Source: Iodobacter fluviatilis
GTDB taxonomy: Bacteria > Pseudomonadota > Gammaproteobacteria > Burkholderiales > Chitinibacteraceae
Direction of reading: 5' to 3'
DNA length: 64,000 bases
NCBI RefSeq assembly: GCF_900451195.1
Contig: NZ_UGHR01000001.1
Location: 3,224,001 to 3,288,000 of the forward strand
Positions 36,475-47,644 of the stretch are shown here, in pieces. The notes beneath the pieces were generated by a model. It was not told where the DNA came from. It worked only from the letters and a program-made list of their open reading frames with translations, and did not search any database. The translations under genes and the position numbers were made by a program. Each line of letters begins with the position of its first letter. Positions within the stretch are counted from its first letter, which is position 1.

Positions 36475-38284
36475 ATGAAACAAAAACGAATCTGCACAGT
36501 TGTTTTATTGTGTAAAGCGCTGCTCTTTGCCCCGCTTGGCGTAGAGGCTGGCGAGCTTGTTTTTGGAAATATGCCTTCAGGGCTGGGCGAAGGAATTAAA
36601 GTTGATTCAGGTGATGTTCAAATCGAATTGAAAGGTGCTTTAGGCATCAGCACCATCATCAGGGCAGAAAGCCCTGACTCCTTCTTTACCAGTGGCAAGG
36701 GCATGTCCACTCACAATGATGGAGATCTGAACTACGAACAAGGCGATGTGGTATCTCAAGCACTGGACGCCTATCTGCAAGCTAATCTGTCGGCTGGCAA
36801 CTATGGGCTGCGACTCAGTGGCAAAGCATGGTATGACCCAAGCCTATTGAATAATTCGGTTCCGCATGGGCATGTCAGCAATGATTATTCTGCCGGCCCA
36901 TTAAATGATTCGGGCTTTGCCCCGCTCAGCCAGTTTAGCGGTGTTCAGCTGCACGATGCATATCGTGTACGGCCACTTTACTGTCTTTCAAAAAGCGCTC
37001 GAGCTTCGGGCCGGGCAGCAAGTGATTCCCTGGCGCACCCCCACGACTATCCTAGGCGGCATCCAGCAAGTTAACGCACTGGATTTTGCAAGTCTTCGCC
37101 GGGGCAACCCGCTGCCAGAAACCCTGAGCATCCCCGTTCCCGCACTCTATGCCAAGCTCAAAATGAATGAGCAGCTGTCTCTTGATGCCTACTACCAGCT
37201 TGATTTTCTACCTAATGCTTACCCCGGCTGCGGCACCTTTTACTCAAGCAACGATTATGCACAGACTGGCTGCAATAAATTAACCTTAAACGGAGCCATG
37301 CTCAGCGTCTTAAACAACAAGCCCATCTCCACCAACGACCAGCAATCCAGCACCAACGCTCTGGATTATATTGCCCGAACAGCCGATCTCATTCCGGACG
37401 AAGAACAATTTGGCTTCAGCTTTAATTACAAAATAACGGAGATGTCATCACTAGGCGTTTTTTACGCCCAATACACAAGCCGTAATGCCGTGGTTCAGGC
37501 AGAACGCAATGGCCCGGGGGTATTTCTGCCAAGCAAGGCAGAGCCCTCAAGTATCGCGGGGCAATACAGACTGGCCTACCCTGCCCACCGTCATTTATTT
37601 GGGCTCAACCTGAGCCAGAGACTAGATGGCGGCGCAGGCCTTTACCTAGAGTACAGCTATCGCCCCAATCAGCCTTTACCATGGAATGGCGCAGATTTTC
37701 TGAATGGTATATTGCTTGGTATTGGCCCACTGAAACAACTCTCTGACACAGCCACAGGCTATATTGCACAGGGCTATGATGATTTTCAGATAAGCCAATG
37801 GATATTAGGTGCAAAATCCCCTTTACCTGCTGCTTGGGGAGCAAATGCAACGCTTGCTGGCGAAATAGGCATCCGGCATGTCCATAGCCTGCCTGATCCT
37901 TACGAGAAACGCTATGGCCGCGGTGGCTTTGGAATGGCGCCCAGCTCAGCCTTTCCTGCCTGCACAGGCCCGCAAGCCGCATGCGCCGTAGATGGTTTTG
38001 TCTCCGCCACGGCTTGGGGCTGGCGGCTAAAATACGAAAATGACGTTCTGTCGCAATCCGGCAACTGGGTATTGCGGCCTTCACTATCCTTTGCTTACGA
38101 TGCAAAAGGCTACTCTGAAGACGGCCAGTTTTCAGAAGGCCGCTACCTGTCTGTAGCAGGCATCAGCGCCATTTTTCAAAAAAACCATAGGCTGGATTTC
38201 CGATACATCAAAACAGGTGGCGGCCTGTATAACCTGCAAAAAGACCGCAGCAGCTTTATGCTCAGTGCACGCACCACTTTTTAA
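36475..38284 (+). pseudogene. DUF1302 family outer-membrane porin-like gene with a frameshift
   Basis: Two overlapping frames (36475-37074 and the +1 frame to 38284) together give one DUF1302-like protein of about 600 residues. The first frame has a signal peptide (MKQKRICTVVLLCKALLFA...) and then SGDVQIELKGALGISTIIR. It goes off-track after VQLHDAY. The +1 frame then continues VYGHF, AGQQVIPWRTP, NALDFASLRRGNPLPE and the final RTTF, as in DUF1302 proteins. An extra base near 36964 (C in TATCGTGTAC) would restore the frame if removed. It is either a real inactivating mutation, a sequencing error or, less likely, programmed slippage. DUF1302 proteins are porins or aromatic/other substrate channels and here would serve histidine or urocanate uptake. 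Confidence 0.78.
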
Positions 38285-38468
38285 TCAAATGACAATCATC
38301 TGCACGGCTTATCTGCCTGCTCGTCAGGCCAATAAGCTTTTAAATCCCGACCCCGTTCTTGCGAACAATGCAGATCCGGCACTTACCCATATCAGATTTG
38401 TCTATACAAAAACACCCCGCCACCCCCCATTCCAGCAACAAATCAATCCTTATCAGACCTTTCCCTGC

Positions 38469-38508
38469 TTGACATCAACAGCAAAATGCGTAAATGTATA
38501 TACAATTA
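38469..38508. promoter_or_regulatory. hut promoter with HutC-type operator
   Basis: A TTGACA at 38469-38474 is followed about 20 bases later by TGTATATACA (38495-38504), a perfect palindrome of the GntR/HutC type. The palindrome overlaps the expected -10 region 20 bases before hutI, so repressor binding would block RNA polymerase. Confidence 0.7.
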
Positions 38509-38523
38509 CACAGCCAGCTGCCG

Positions 38524-39747
38524 ATGATGACCCACACTACAGAATCGCTTTGGATTAACGCCCGCCTTGCTACCCTGTCCCCAGAGCACAACGCCGCTTA
38601 TGGAGCGCTGCATGGCCATGCTCTATGGATTAAGGGTGAAGAAATCCATGCAATTCTGCCGCAGGAGCAAGCTCTTACCGAGTTTGCCGGCAGAGGTGAG
38701 GTCATTGATGTGGCGGGCGCTTGGATTACCCCTGGGCTGATTGATTGCCACACCCATCTGGTATACGGCGGCAACCGCGCTGCGGAATGGGAAAAACGCC
38801 TGACCGGCGTGCCCTACCAACAAATTGCAGCAGAAGGCGGCGGCATTGTGTCCACCGTCAACGCCACGAGGGATTTATCGCAGGCAGATTTAAGCGCAGC
38901 CAGCCTGCCACGACTACAAGCCTTAATGGATGAAGGCGTGACCACGCTAGAGATCAAATCCGGCTACGGCCTGCGCCTCTATGATGAATTAAAACAACTG
39001 CGCGTAGCCCGCCAGTTTGCTGACAACTATCCAGTAGAAATCGCCACCACTTTACTTGCTGCCCACGCACTGCCGCCAGAATTTGCAGGCCGCAGCGATG
39101 AATATATTGATGAAGTGATTCACCGCATTCTGCCCGCTGCCACCAGCGAAGATTTGGCCGAAGCGGTGGATGTATTCTGTGAGGGTGTCGGCTTTAGCCC
39201 GGCGCAAACCCGCCGCGTATTTGAGGCCGCAAAAAAACACGGCCTAAAAGTAAAAGGCCATGTAGAGCAATTATCCAATCTGCACGGTGCGGCACTGGTG
39301 GCCGAGTTTGATGGCCTATCCGCCGACCATATCGAACACCTCGACGAGGCAGGCATTGCTGCGATGCAAACTGCGGGCACGGTGGCGGTACTGCTGCCTG
39401 GCGCGTTTTACTTTTTACGCGAAACCCAAAAGCCCCCCGTAGCAGCACTACGGGCTGCAGGCGTGCCGATGGCGGTATCAACCGACCTAAATCCCGGCAC
39501 CAGCCCCTTTGCCTCTATCCGCCTAGCGATGAACCAAGCCTGTGTGCTGTTTGCCCTCACCCCGGAAGAAGCCCTTACCGGCACTACCCGTCATGCCGCA
39601 GCAGCACTGGGGCGCGCCGCCAGCCACGGCCAGCTGGCGGCGGGTTTTGTAGCCGACTTTCTAGTCTGGAATATCGAGCATCCGGCCGAAATTATTTACA
39701 GCTTGGGCACGCCTCTGCTCAAACAGCGGGTGTTTAGGGGCCGTTAA
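38524..39747 (+). CDS. hutI: imidazolonepropionase
   Basis: The protein is 407 residues, the usual HutI length. The amidohydrolase metal site is seen in [35 protein letters not shown] and [11 protein letters not shown]. It opens the imidazolone ring to N-formiminoglutamate, the third step of histidine breakdown. The start is the first of two adjacent ATG codons (38524, 38527); upstream in-frame ATG 38494 would cover the operator. It heads the hutIGUH set. Confidence 0.96.
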   Translation: MMTHTTESLWINARLATLSPEHNAAYGALHGHALWIKGEEIHAILPQEQALTEFAGRGEVIDVAGAWITPGLIDCHTHLVYGGNRAAEWEKRLTGVPYQQIAAEGGGIVSTVNATRDLSQADLSAASLPRLQALMDEGVTTLEIKSGYGLRLYDELKQLRVARQFADNYPVEIATTLLAAHALPPEFAGRSDEYIDEVIHRILPAATSEDLAEAVDVFCEGVGFSPAQTRRVFEAAKKHGLKVKGHVEQLSNLHGAALVAEFDGLSADHIEHLDEAGIAAMQTAGTVAVLLPGAFYFLRETQKPPVAALRAAGVPMAVSTDLNPGTSPFASIRLAMNQACVLFALTPEEALTGTTRHAAAALGRAASHGQLAAGFVADFLVWNIEHPAEIIYSLGTPLLKQRVFRGR

Positions 39748-39800
39748 GCCACAGCCGATTTTTTTACCGCATTTTCTAAAAGTTTAAACAGGATAAAACC

Positions 39801-40769
39801 ATGACCGTTTGGACTGGCCGTATTGATGCTGCAGAAGGCGATGCAGCACGGCGCTGGCATCAAGTAGTGCAGCCCTTAGCCGCAAATCAGCCTGCAGGCA
39901 TTGCCCTGCTTGGCTTTGCCTGTGATGAAGGCGTGCGCCGCAATCAGGGCCGGGTGGGTGCGGTGGCGGGGCCAGTGGCTTTGCGCAAGGCGCTGGCGAA
40001 TCTGGCTTATCACCCTACGCTGCCGCTTTACGACGCAGGGGACGTGGCTTGTGAGGATGGTGATTTAAACGCCGCCCACCAGCGCCTTGCCGCTGCGGTG
40101 AGCCAAAATATTCAGGCCGGGCACTTATCACTCGTGCTCGGTGGCGGGCATGAAACGGCTTACGGGCACTGGCTGGGCATTGCCGACGCACACCCTAAGC
40201 AGCGCATCGGCATTGTTAATTTCGACGCGCACTTTGATTTACGCGAGGCAGCGGAAGCCACATCCGGCACGCCCTTTGCCCAGATCGCCGCAGCTTGCGC
40301 CAAGCACGGCCAAGATTTTCATTACCTCTGTATGGGCGTGGCAGAAACCGCCAATACCCAAGCGCTATTTGCCACCGCAGAGCGGCTCAAAGCTGCTTGG
40401 CGGCTCGACACCGAAATGACATCGTGGCAACTAACTGAAACAACCGCGCAGCTGCAAGCCTTTATCGATCAGGTGGATGTGGTTTATCTGACGATTGATC
40501 TGGATGTACTGCCCGCAGCCCAAATGCCCGCCGTATCTGCCCCAGCTGGTTTTGGCGTGGAAATCAGCGTGATCGAGCACCTGAGCCGCCTCATCGCCGC
40601 CAGCGGCAAACTGGCTGCAGCCGACTTAGTAGAATTCAACCCTCAGTTTGATACCGACAGCCACGGTGCCAAAGCCGCAGCCAGACTGGCATGGGCGATT
40701 ACCAGAAGCTTTAAACCTTTGTTTGCAACAAGCACCACACCTTCATTTCCGGAGCCCAACCATGACTGA
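39801..40769 (+). CDS. hutG: formimidoylglutamase
   Basis: The 322-residue arginase-fold enzyme has the two-manganese ligands in [19 protein letters not shown] and TIDLDVLP. It hydrolyses N-formimidoyl-glutamate to glutamate and formamide, the last step of the short hut route. It follows hutI by 53 bases and overlaps the start of hutU by eight bases, giving translational coupling. Confidence 0.95.
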   Translation: MTVWTGRIDAAEGDAARRWHQVVQPLAANQPAGIALLGFACDEGVRRNQGRVGAVAGPVALRKALANLAYHPTLPLYDAGDVACEDGDLNAAHQRLAAAVSQNIQAGHLSLVLGGGHETAYGHWLGIADAHPKQRIGIVNFDAHFDLREAAEATSGTPFAQIAAACAKHGQDFHYLCMGVAETANTQALFATAERLKAAWRLDTEMTSWQLTETTAQLQAFIDQVDVVYLTIDLDVLPAAQMPAVSAPAGFGVEISVIEHLSRLIAASGKLAAADLVEFNPQFDTDSHGAKAAARLAWAITRSFKPLFATSTTPSFPEPNHD

Positions 40770-42432
40770 CCCACGCCATGATCCTTCCCGTGTTATTCGT
40801 GCCCCACGCGGTAGCGAATTGACTTGTAAAAGCTGGCTGAGCGAAGCCGCTTTTCGCATGATTCAAAATAATCTTGACGCCGAAGTGGCCGAGTATCCGC
40901 AGTCCTTAGTGGTGTACGGCGGTATTGGCCGTGCGGCGCGCAACTGGGAATGCTACGACAAGATTCTGGAAGTGCTCACTCGCTTGGAAGACGATCAAAC
41001 GCTGCTGATTCAATCTGGCAAACCGGTTGGTGTATTTCCATCGCACCCTGATGCACCGCGCGTACTGCTGGCCAACTCCAATCTGGTGCCTCACTGGGCC
41101 AATTGGGAGCACTTTAATGAGCTAGATAAAAAAGGCCTGATGATGTACGGCCAGATGACTGCAGGCAGCTGGATTTACATCGGCAGCCAGGGCATTGTGC
41201 AAGGTACGTACGAAACATTTGTAGCGATGGCCAAGCAGCATTTTGGCGGCGTAGCGCAGGGGCGTTGGGTGTTGACTGGCGGCTTGGGTGGCATGGGTGG
41301 CGCGCAACCTCTGGCCGCCACCATGGCTGGGTTTTCAATGATTGCGGTGGAGTGCGATGAAACCCGTATCGATTTCCGCCTTAAAACCCGCTATGTAGAC
41401 CGCAAAGCCACCACTTTGGATGAAGCGCTGTCTATCGTGGCTGATGCAAAAGAGACCGGTAAGCCGGTATCTGTTGGCCTATTAGGCAATGCAGCCGATG
41501 TCTTTGCAGAGCTGGTTGCGCGTGGCATTACCCCAGATTGCGTCACCGACCAAACCTCGGCGCACGACCCAGTACACGGCTACTTGCCCCAGGGTTGGGA
41601 TATTGCCAAATGGCGCGAGGCGCAAAAAACCGACCCTGCTGGCGTCACCAAGGCCGCCAAACAATCCATGGCCAAGCAAGTACAAGCCATGCTGGATTTA
41701 CAAGCGCGTGGCGCGGCCACCGTGGACTACGGCAATAACATCCGCCAAATGGCGCTGGAAGAAGGCGTAACAAATGCATTCGACTTCCCCGGCTTTGTAC
41801 CAGCCTATGTGCGCCCATTGTTTTGCGAAGGCATCGGCCCTTTCCGCTGGGTAGCGCTGTCGGGCGACCCGGAAGACATCTACAAAACCGACGCCAAGGT
41901 TAAAGAGCTGATCCCAGACAACCCACACTTACACAACTGGCTAGATATGGCGCGTGAACGTATCGCCTTCCAAGGCTTGCCAGCGCGTATTTGCTGGGTA
42001 GGCCTGAAAGATCGCGCCCGCCTTGCGCTGGCATTTAATGAAATGGTTAAAAATGGCGAACTAAAAGCCCCGATCGTGATTGGCCGCGACCATCTGGATT
42101 CTGGCTCAGTGGCGTCCCCAAATCGTGAAACCGAAGCCATGCTGGACGGCTCGGATGCGGTATCGGATTGGCCACTCTTGAACGCGCTGCTCAATACGGC
42201 TGGCGGCGCAACTTGGGTGTCGCTCCACCACGGCGGCGGCGTAGGCATGGGTTTTTCTCAGCATTCAGGCGTGGTGATTGTGGCTGACGGCAGCGATGCC
42301 GCCGCCAAACGCTTAGGCCGAGTATTGTGGAACGACCCAGGCACTGGCGTCATGCGCCACGCTGATGCAGGCTACGATATCGCCAAAAACTGCGCTAAAG
42401 AACAGGGTTTAGATTTGCCAATGCTGAAGTAA
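40762..42432 (+). CDS. hutU: urocanate hydratase
   Basis: The 556-residue protein is of the usual length, with the NAD-binding [19 protein letters not shown] and catalytic [29 protein letters not shown], which carries the active-site cysteine. It converts urocanate to imidazolone propionate using tightly bound NAD+. The frame is open upstream of 40762, but the family starts [15 protein letters not shown] and this ATG lies inside the end of hutG. Confidence 0.97.
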   Translation: MTDPRHDPSRVIRAPRGSELTCKSWLSEAAFRMIQNNLDAEVAEYPQSLVVYGGIGRAARNWECYDKILEVLTRLEDDQTLLIQSGKPVGVFPSHPDAPRVLLANSNLVPHWANWEHFNELDKKGLMMYGQMTAGSWIYIGSQGIVQGTYETFVAMAKQHFGGVAQGRWVLTGGLGGMGGAQPLAATMAGFSMIAVECDETRIDFRLKTRYVDRKATTLDEALSIVADAKETGKPVSVGLLGNAADVFAELVARGITPDCVTDQTSAHDPVHGYLPQGWDIAKWREAQKTDPAGVTKAAKQSMAKQVQAMLDLQARGAATVDYGNNIRQMALEEGVTNAFDFPGFVPAYVRPLFCEGIGPFRWVALSGDPEDIYKTDAKVKELIPDNPHLHNWLDMARERIAFQGLPARICWVGLKDRARLALAFNEMVKNGELKAPIVIGRDHLDSGSVASPNRETEAMLDGSDAVSDWPLLNALLNTAGGATWVSLHHGGGVGMGFSQHSGVVIVADGSDAAAKRLGRVLWNDPGTGVMRHADAGYDIAKNCAKEQGLDLPMLK

Positions 42433-42463
42433 ATCGCCAAGCCAAATCTCAAAGCACAGTTCC

Positions 42464-42548
42464 TAGGATGGGTGGAGCCGGTGCTTTTACGGCGATACCC
42501 ATCGCAAGCCTATTGATGGGTATCGCAAAAAAAACTCCACCCATCCTA
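42464..42548. repeat. nested inverted repeat between hutU and hutH
   Basis: Outer arms TAGGATGGGTGGAG (42464-42477) and CTCCACCCATCCTA (42535-42548) are a perfect 14-bp pair. Inside them GCGATACCCATC (42492-42503) pairs with GATGGGTATCGC (42515-42526). The transcript would fold into a long two-part hairpin. It looks like a dispersed REP/MITE-type element inserted inside the operon, and may tune hutH expression. Confidence 0.85.
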
Positions 42549-42568
42549 CAAACACACTGGATCACACA

Positions 42569-44104
42569 ATGAGCACATTCAATATCAAGCCCGGCCAATT
42601 AACGCTTGCAGACTTACGCAAGATTGCACGCGATGAAAGCATCACCCTTAGCCTAGATGCGTCTTCCCATGCAGGCATTGATGCCGCTGCCGCCACCGTG
42701 GCGCGTGTTCTGACTGAAGGCCGCACGGTTTACGGCATTAACACCGGCTTTGGCCTATTGGCCAGCACCAAGATTGCGACGGAAGAGCTGGAACTGCTGC
42801 AACGCTCCATCGTACTTTCGCACGCGGCAGGCATTGGCAAGCCGATGGAAAACGGCACGGTGCGTTTGCTGATGGCGCTTAAAATCAACTCGCTGGCGCG
42901 TGGTTTTTCCGGCATCCGCCGCTCGGTGATTGAAGCGCTGATTACCCTGTTTAATCACCAGATTTATCCGGTGATTCCGCAAAAAGGCTCGGTGGGCGCT
43001 TCGGGTGATTTGGCCCCGCTTTCTCACATGAGCGCCGTTTTAATCGGCGAAGGCGAAGCCTTTGTCGATGGTAAACGCGTCACTGGCGCAGCAGCGATGC
43101 AAGCGGCCGGTTTAGAGCCAATCGTGCTCGCCCCAAAAGAAGGCCTAGCGCTATTAAATGGCACACAGGCCTCCACCGCCTTTGCACTGGAAGGCTTATT
43201 TGCCGCTGAAGATTTATTCATCGCCGCATCCGTAGCAGGCAGCTTATCGGTTGAAGCCGCCATGGGCAGCCGCACGCCATTTGATGCCCGTATTCATGCG
43301 GTGCGCGGCCATGCAGGGCAAATGGATTCGGCGGCGTTTTACCGTGACTTGCTTGGGGAAACAAGTGAAATCGCCCAGGCTCACGCCAACTGCGGCAAGG
43401 TACAAGACCCATATTCATTACGCTGCCAGCCACAGGTCATGGGCGCATGCCTAACGCAAATCCGCAATTCGGCCGAGATTTTGCTGGTAGAAGCCAATGC
43501 CGTATCGGATAACCCGCTGGTGTTCTCTGACGACAATGTGATTTTATCTGGCGGTAATTTCCACGCCGAGCCAGTGGCCTTTGCCGCAGATAATCTGGCA
43601 CTGGCGATTGCCGAAATCGGCTCGCTGTCTGAGCGCCGCATGGCGCTGTTGATCGACAACAATCTGTCTAAATTGCCCGCTTTCCTTGTGAATAATGGCG
43701 GCGTTAACTCCGGCTTTATGATCGCCCAAGTCACTGGCGCTGCGCTGGCTTCAGAAAACAAATCACTGGCTCACCCCGCGTCCGTTGACAGCCTGCCAAC
43801 ATCCGCCAATCAGGAAGACCACGTTTCTATGGCCACCTTCGCTGCGCGCCGCCTGAAAGACATGAGCGAAAACACCGCAGGCATTCTGGCGGTGGAATTA
43901 CTCGCAGCTTGCCAAGGGATTGATTTCAGAGCACCCAACAAGGCATCCGATAAGCTGGAAGCCGCCAAAGCCCTGCTGCGTGCCGAGGTGACTTTCTACG
44001 ATAAAGACCGCTACTTTGCACCCGATATCGAAAAAGCAGCGGCCCTGATCAGCCGTGCAGCTTACAACTCATTCAGCCTGCCAGGCCTGTTGCCTTCGGT
44101 GTAA
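42569..44104 (+). CDS. hutH: histidine ammonia-lyase
   Basis: The protein is 511 residues. Ala144-Ser145-Gly146 in [10 protein letters not shown] cyclises to the MIO prosthetic group, and YGINTGFG (55-62) forms the active site. It deaminates histidine to urocanate, the first step of the pathway. It is separated from hutU by 136 bases that hold an inverted repeat, and is the last gene of the operon, with a terminator 20 bases downstream. Confidence 0.97.
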   Translation: MSTFNIKPGQLTLADLRKIARDESITLSLDASSHAGIDAAAATVARVLTEGRTVYGINTGFGLLASTKIATEELELLQRSIVLSHAAGIGKPMENGTVRLLMALKINSLARGFSGIRRSVIEALITLFNHQIYPVIPQKGSVGASGDLAPLSHMSAVLIGEGEAFVDGKRVTGAAAMQAAGLEPIVLAPKEGLALLNGTQASTAFALEGLFAAEDLFIAASVAGSLSVEAAMGSRTPFDARIHAVRGHAGQMDSAAFYRDLLGETSEIAQAHANCGKVQDPYSLRCQPQVMGACLTQIRNSAEILLVEANAVSDNPLVFSDDNVILSGGNFHAEPVAFAADNLALAIAEIGSLSERRMALLIDNNLSKLPAFLVNNGGVNSGFMIAQVTGAALASENKSLAHPASVDSLPTSANQEDHVSMATFAARRLKDMSENTAGILAVELLAACQGIDFRAPNKASDKLEAAKALLRAEVTFYDKDRYFAPDIEKAAALISRAAYNSFSLPGLLPSV

Positions 44105-44126
44105 TTGCATCTTAAGCCGCCACAAA

Positions 44127-44155
44127 AAAAGCCCGCTTTACATCAGCGGGCTTTT
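44127..44155. terminator. rho-independent terminator after hutH
   Basis: An 11-bp stem AAAAGCCCGCT / AGCGGGCTTTT with a 7-base loop lies between hutH and the convergent OmpA-like gene. Confidence 0.92.
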
Positions 44156-44182
44156 CTTATTCGGCAGAAAAAAATTAAACCA

Positions 44183-44782
44183 TCAGCGAATTGAAATCTC
44201 AACCCGCCTGTTTCTTGGCTCCAGTGTTTCATCTGGCGTCATCACCAGCAAATTGCGCTCGCCATGCGATTCCACCGTCAGGGCATGATATTCAAGCCCT
44301 TTTTGCTTTAACCACTCAGCCACTAAATTCGCCCTGACCAGAGCCAGCTCTTCATTAATGGCCGCACTTCCTAAGGTATCGGTATGCCCCACCACAGAGA
44401 TATCTACCGCTGGCCATTTTTTTGCCTCGGCGATAATTTCTGGCAACAGCATTTCAGATGCTTCTGTCAGCATGGTATCTACTTGAAAGTACAAGAGGTA
44501 ATGCTTAGGAATTTTAGGCCGTGCCGCCATGGCTTCGCCAAAGTCTTCCTGAATCTGATCTGCATCCACAGGGGCAGGCACTTCTGATCCATCCAGCGCG
44601 GCACCATATCCAGCAATATTAATCAGTTGCTCTCCCTGTTCACCCTTTACCTGCACCGCACCGGTGTGACCATTAGGGTTTTCAAGCAGCACAACATAAG
44701 AGTTTGAAGCACAGCCCTGTAGCAATACCGCTACAAACAATAAAAATGAGCCTGTAAATCCCTTAAGCTGATTCAAGCGCAT
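44183..44782 (-). CDS. OmpA-family outer-membrane lipoprotein
   Basis: The 199-residue protein has a lipoprotein signal with lipobox LLQGC (Cys near residue 24). A C-terminal OmpA/MotB peptidoglycan-binding domain has VVGHTDTLGSAAINEELALVRA and the final NRRVEI. It links the outer membrane to peptidoglycan. It lies three bases after the FecR-domain gene and forms an operon with it, divergent from the CHASE2 cyclase. The grouping suggests it acts in one envelope-sensing module. Confidence 0.88.
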   Translation of the reverse strand: MRLNQLKGFTGSFLLFVAVLLQGCASNSYVVLLENPNGHTGAVQVKGEQGEQLINIAGYGAALDGSEVPAPVDADQIQEDFGEAMAARPKIPKHYLLYFQVDTMLTEASEMLLPEIIAEAKKWPAVDISVVGHTDTLGSAAINEELALVRANLVAEWLKQKGLEYHALTVESHGERNLLVMTPDETLEPRNRRVEISIR

Positions 44783-44785
44783 GCC

Positions 44786-45220
44786 TTATTCCTCGACTTT
44801 GACTACAAATTGTGTGCCCCGCACACCAATAATACCGGCGGGTGTTTTAATCGCAACCGCATCTGGCTGCAATTTTGCAATCACACCAGATACGTAATTC
44901 ATGGTGCCCTTTGCCATCATACTGACGAGGCTAAGCTTGCCCTGAGCAGGTGAATACAGGTATTCATCCACGGTTAGCTGGGTATCCGGACCAAAAGACA
45001 TAATGGTTTCGTCTTTAAATGTAAGCCCCATACTGCTTTTAGCACCGGTTTTTAATACACTGCCTTGCATAACAGCCGTGCCAACCTCTGCTTTGACCAC
45101 CTTCCCCCCCGTTGTGACCGAGGCCTCACCATTCACATTTTTCACATAGGCAATCGGTGTTTCAGCCGCCCATAGGGCAGAGGATAATAACAACCCGCAA
45201 ATAAAAGTGAATTTAAACAT
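44786..45220 (-). CDS. FecR domain-containing exported protein
   Basis: The 144-residue protein has a signal peptide (residues 1-18) and a FecR-like beta domain. The family-typical VNGEASVTTGGKVVKAEVG, VLKTGAKSSMGLTFKDETIMSFGPDTQL and IKTPAGIIGVRGTQF segments are present. Unlike the TonB-linked FecR it has no membrane span, so it is a free periplasmic or secreted protein. Genes like this often sit beside CHASE2-cyclases, as here, and probably feed a periplasmic signal to them. Confidence 0.88.
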   Translation of the reverse strand: MFKFTFICGLLLSSALWAAETPIAYVKNVNGEASVTTGGKVVKAEVGTAVMQGSVLKTGAKSSMGLTFKDETIMSFGPDTQLTVDEYLYSPAQGKLSLVSMMAKGTMNYVSGVIAKLQPDAVAIKTPAGIIGVRGTQFVVKVEE

Positions 45221-45494
45221 GACTTTTTCTCCTTCACCGATGGAAAAGCTTTAAATACCATAAGCTTAACATGCATTTGTAAGCATTAATTGTCCATATT
45301 CCCCCAGCACTGACAGCCGTACGCCATCAGTTCTGTATATCATTAGCTCGTGTTTTCAGTATTCATTTTCTACAAATAGAATTCAGAATAATGAAAGGCA
45401 AGTGATAATCTAAATAAGCCATGCACAGGGCCTTTTATTGTGCCACGCTACTTAAAACCAAGTGATTAGTGTAAGAAAACACCTTCGGGCTTAT

Positions 45495-47636
45495 ATGAAC
45501 AATACATCACTTCTGCGGCTCAGTATTTTTCTTCCGCTTACAGCTGCTTTAATGGGCTTAATCCTGCTATTAGCCGACCCAGCCCTTTTGCAATCACTGC
45601 GTAATAATATGTTTGATCAGTACCAGCGCTGGTCACCCAGAGAAAACACGGATGATTCAGTCCGTATTATTGATATCGACGATGAAAGTCTTGCCCGCAT
45701 GGGGCAATGGCCTTGGCCACGAAAACAAGTTGCCGAAATAACAGATCGCTTGCATGGCGCGGGCGCAGTAGCCATTGGCTTTGATGTGGTATTTGCAGAA
45801 TCGGACCGCACTACGCCCCGCGCCATGGCCAATCTCTGGGCGCTCAATGGCCCCTTACGCAGCGAGCTTGAAGCCCTTCCCGATCATGATCAGATGTTTG
45901 CACAAAGCATCAGAAAAGCGCCGGTTGTGCTTGGCTTTACGGTGCAGCGCGAGCGGCCACCCCAAGATGAAATACACATACCTGCCCGCCCTTTTCGCTA
46001 TATTTACGCCGGGCCGCAGCCAGTGCGCTGGCTGCATTCATTTCAAAGCGCCATTCTAGCCCGCTCAGAATTTGAAAGCGCAGCCAGTGGCAATGGCGCG
46101 CTTAATTTTGTGCCCGACAGTGATGGTGTCGTTCGCCGTATTCCACTTTTACTGCGTGTTGCCAACGAATCTGTCCCATCACTGGATGCAGAAATTCTGC
46201 GCGTGGCTCAGGGCGAAAAAAACTATATTTTAAAATCGCAGGAAAATGGCCAGGGGATCAGCGAAATACGAATTGGCCGCTATACAATCCCCACCACCGA
46301 AAATGGTGAAGTCTGGATGCACTACGCCCCCTCTAGCCCCAGCCGCTATTTACCTGCATGGCAGCTGTTCACCGGGCAAATTCCTAAAGAGCAATTACAA
46401 GGCAAAATGGTGCTAGTGGGCAGCTCGGCCCAGGGGCTGATGGACCTGCGTTTTAGCCCGCTTGGCCGCATCCTTCCCGGCGTAGAGGCACACGCTCAGC
46501 TCCTAGAGCAAATCAGCTCCGGCCATATTTTGCAACGCCCTGCATGGGCCAGAATCGCCGAAATACTGGCCACACTGGCAGGCTGCCTTGCTATCGGCCT
46601 GATGGCCGTCAGAACCCGCGCACTGCATGCAGCCAGCATTACGGCAGCCTTACTTTTATGCTTGCAGCTGGGTGCGTGGTATGCATTTACCGAATACGCA
46701 CTGCTGATTAACGCAGTGACCCCATCGCTGATTTTTACCGCAACATTTATTGCGGGCAGCCTATTGCATCACTGGATGAGCGAGCGAGAACAACGCTGGA
46801 TTAAACAGGCATTTTCCCGCTATGTATCGCCAAACCGCGTCAGCCATCTAATTGAACATCCTGATTCAATGGCTTTGGGCGGCAGGCGGCAGGAATGCAG
46901 TTTTATTTTTACCGATCTGGCCGATTTTACCTCGCTGATGGAAAGTATCGATCCAGCCCAAGCGGTGGTCTTACTGAATGATTATCTAGACCAGATGATT
47001 GCCATCGCTTTTAAACATGAGGGCACGCTGGACCGGATTGTGGGCGATGCAGTTGCCATTATGTTTTCTGCCCCCATGCCGCAAGCCGACCACCGCGCCC
47101 GCGCCTTAAGCTGCGCCCTAGAAATGGATGAATTTGCCAGCCAGTATTCCAAAGCACTGAATGCCAAAGGACTGCATTTTGGCCTGACCCGTATCGGCAT
47201 TCACTCCGGCGAGGTGATTGTGGGCAACTTTGGCGGCTCCACTATTTTTGACTATCGCGCCCTAGGTGATCCAGTTAACACCGCAGCTCGTTTAGAAAGT
47301 GTAAACAAACATCTGGGCACACATATCTGCATCTCAGAAGCCACTTTATCCGGCTGCCCGGATGCGCAGACCCGCCCGGTTGGACGTTTAGTCCTTAAAG
47401 GAAAAAACAAAGCATTGCAGGTTTTTGAGCCTCTCACCCCGTCGCGTCTCGCTGACTATGCCGGGCTTGAAGCTTACGAAAGTGCTTATCAGGCCATGGC
47501 TCAAAAATCACCGGATGCTATCCACCAATTTAACGAGATGGCCCAACGCTACCCCAATGATCCCTTAGTCCTACTGCATCAGCAAAGGCTAAACCGGGGA
47601 GAGCAAGGCGATTTAATTGTTATGACAGAAAAATAG
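45495..47636 (+). CDS. CHASE2-domain class III adenylate/guanylate cyclase
   Basis: From the ATG at 45495 the protein is 713 residues; a GTG at 45462 would add 11. A first span is followed by a CHASE2 periplasmic sensor (30-330, DDSVRIIDIDDESLARMGQWPWPR), three more spans (about 355-430) and a cyclase domain. The metal Asp are in FIFTDLADFTSL and IVGDAVAIMF, and the transition-state residues in VNTAARLES. The residue that is Lys in most adenylate cyclases is Arg (LDRIVGD), so purine choice is uncertain. It is coupled to an HD-domain gene nine bases downstream. Confidence 0.92.
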   Translation: MNNTSLLRLSIFLPLTAALMGLILLLADPALLQSLRNNMFDQYQRWSPRENTDDSVRIIDIDDESLARMGQWPWPRKQVAEITDRLHGAGAVAIGFDVVFAESDRTTPRAMANLWALNGPLRSELEALPDHDQMFAQSIRKAPVVLGFTVQRERPPQDEIHIPARPFRYIYAGPQPVRWLHSFQSAILARSEFESAASGNGALNFVPDSDGVVRRIPLLLRVANESVPSLDAEILRVAQGEKNYILKSQENGQGISEIRIGRYTIPTTENGEVWMHYAPSSPSRYLPAWQLFTGQIPKEQLQGKMVLVGSSAQGLMDLRFSPLGRILPGVEAHAQLLEQISSGHILQRPAWARIAEILATLAGCLAIGLMAVRTRALHAASITAALLLCLQLGAWYAFTEYALLINAVTPSLIFTATFIAGSLLHHWMSEREQRWIKQAFSRYVSPNRVSHLIEHPDSMALGGRRQECSFIFTDLADFTSLMESIDPAQAVVLLNDYLDQMIAIAFKHEGTLDRIVGDAVAIMFSAPMPQADHRARALSCALEMDEFASQYSKALNAKGLHFGLTRIGIHSGEVIVGNFGGSTIFDYRALGDPVNTAARLESVNKHLGTHICISEATLSGCPDAQTRPVGRLVLKGKNKALQVFEPLTPSRLADYAGLEAYESAYQAMAQKSPDAIHQFNEMAQRYPNDPLVLLHQQRLNRGEQGDLIVMTEK

Positions 47637-47644
47637 AGGTCTAT

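Noticed and set aside
36905..38284. Separate 459-residue gene starting at 36905
   Set aside because: It is the downstream, +1-frame part of the DUF1302 gene; its first residues are read out of the upstream frame and no ribosome site precedes it.
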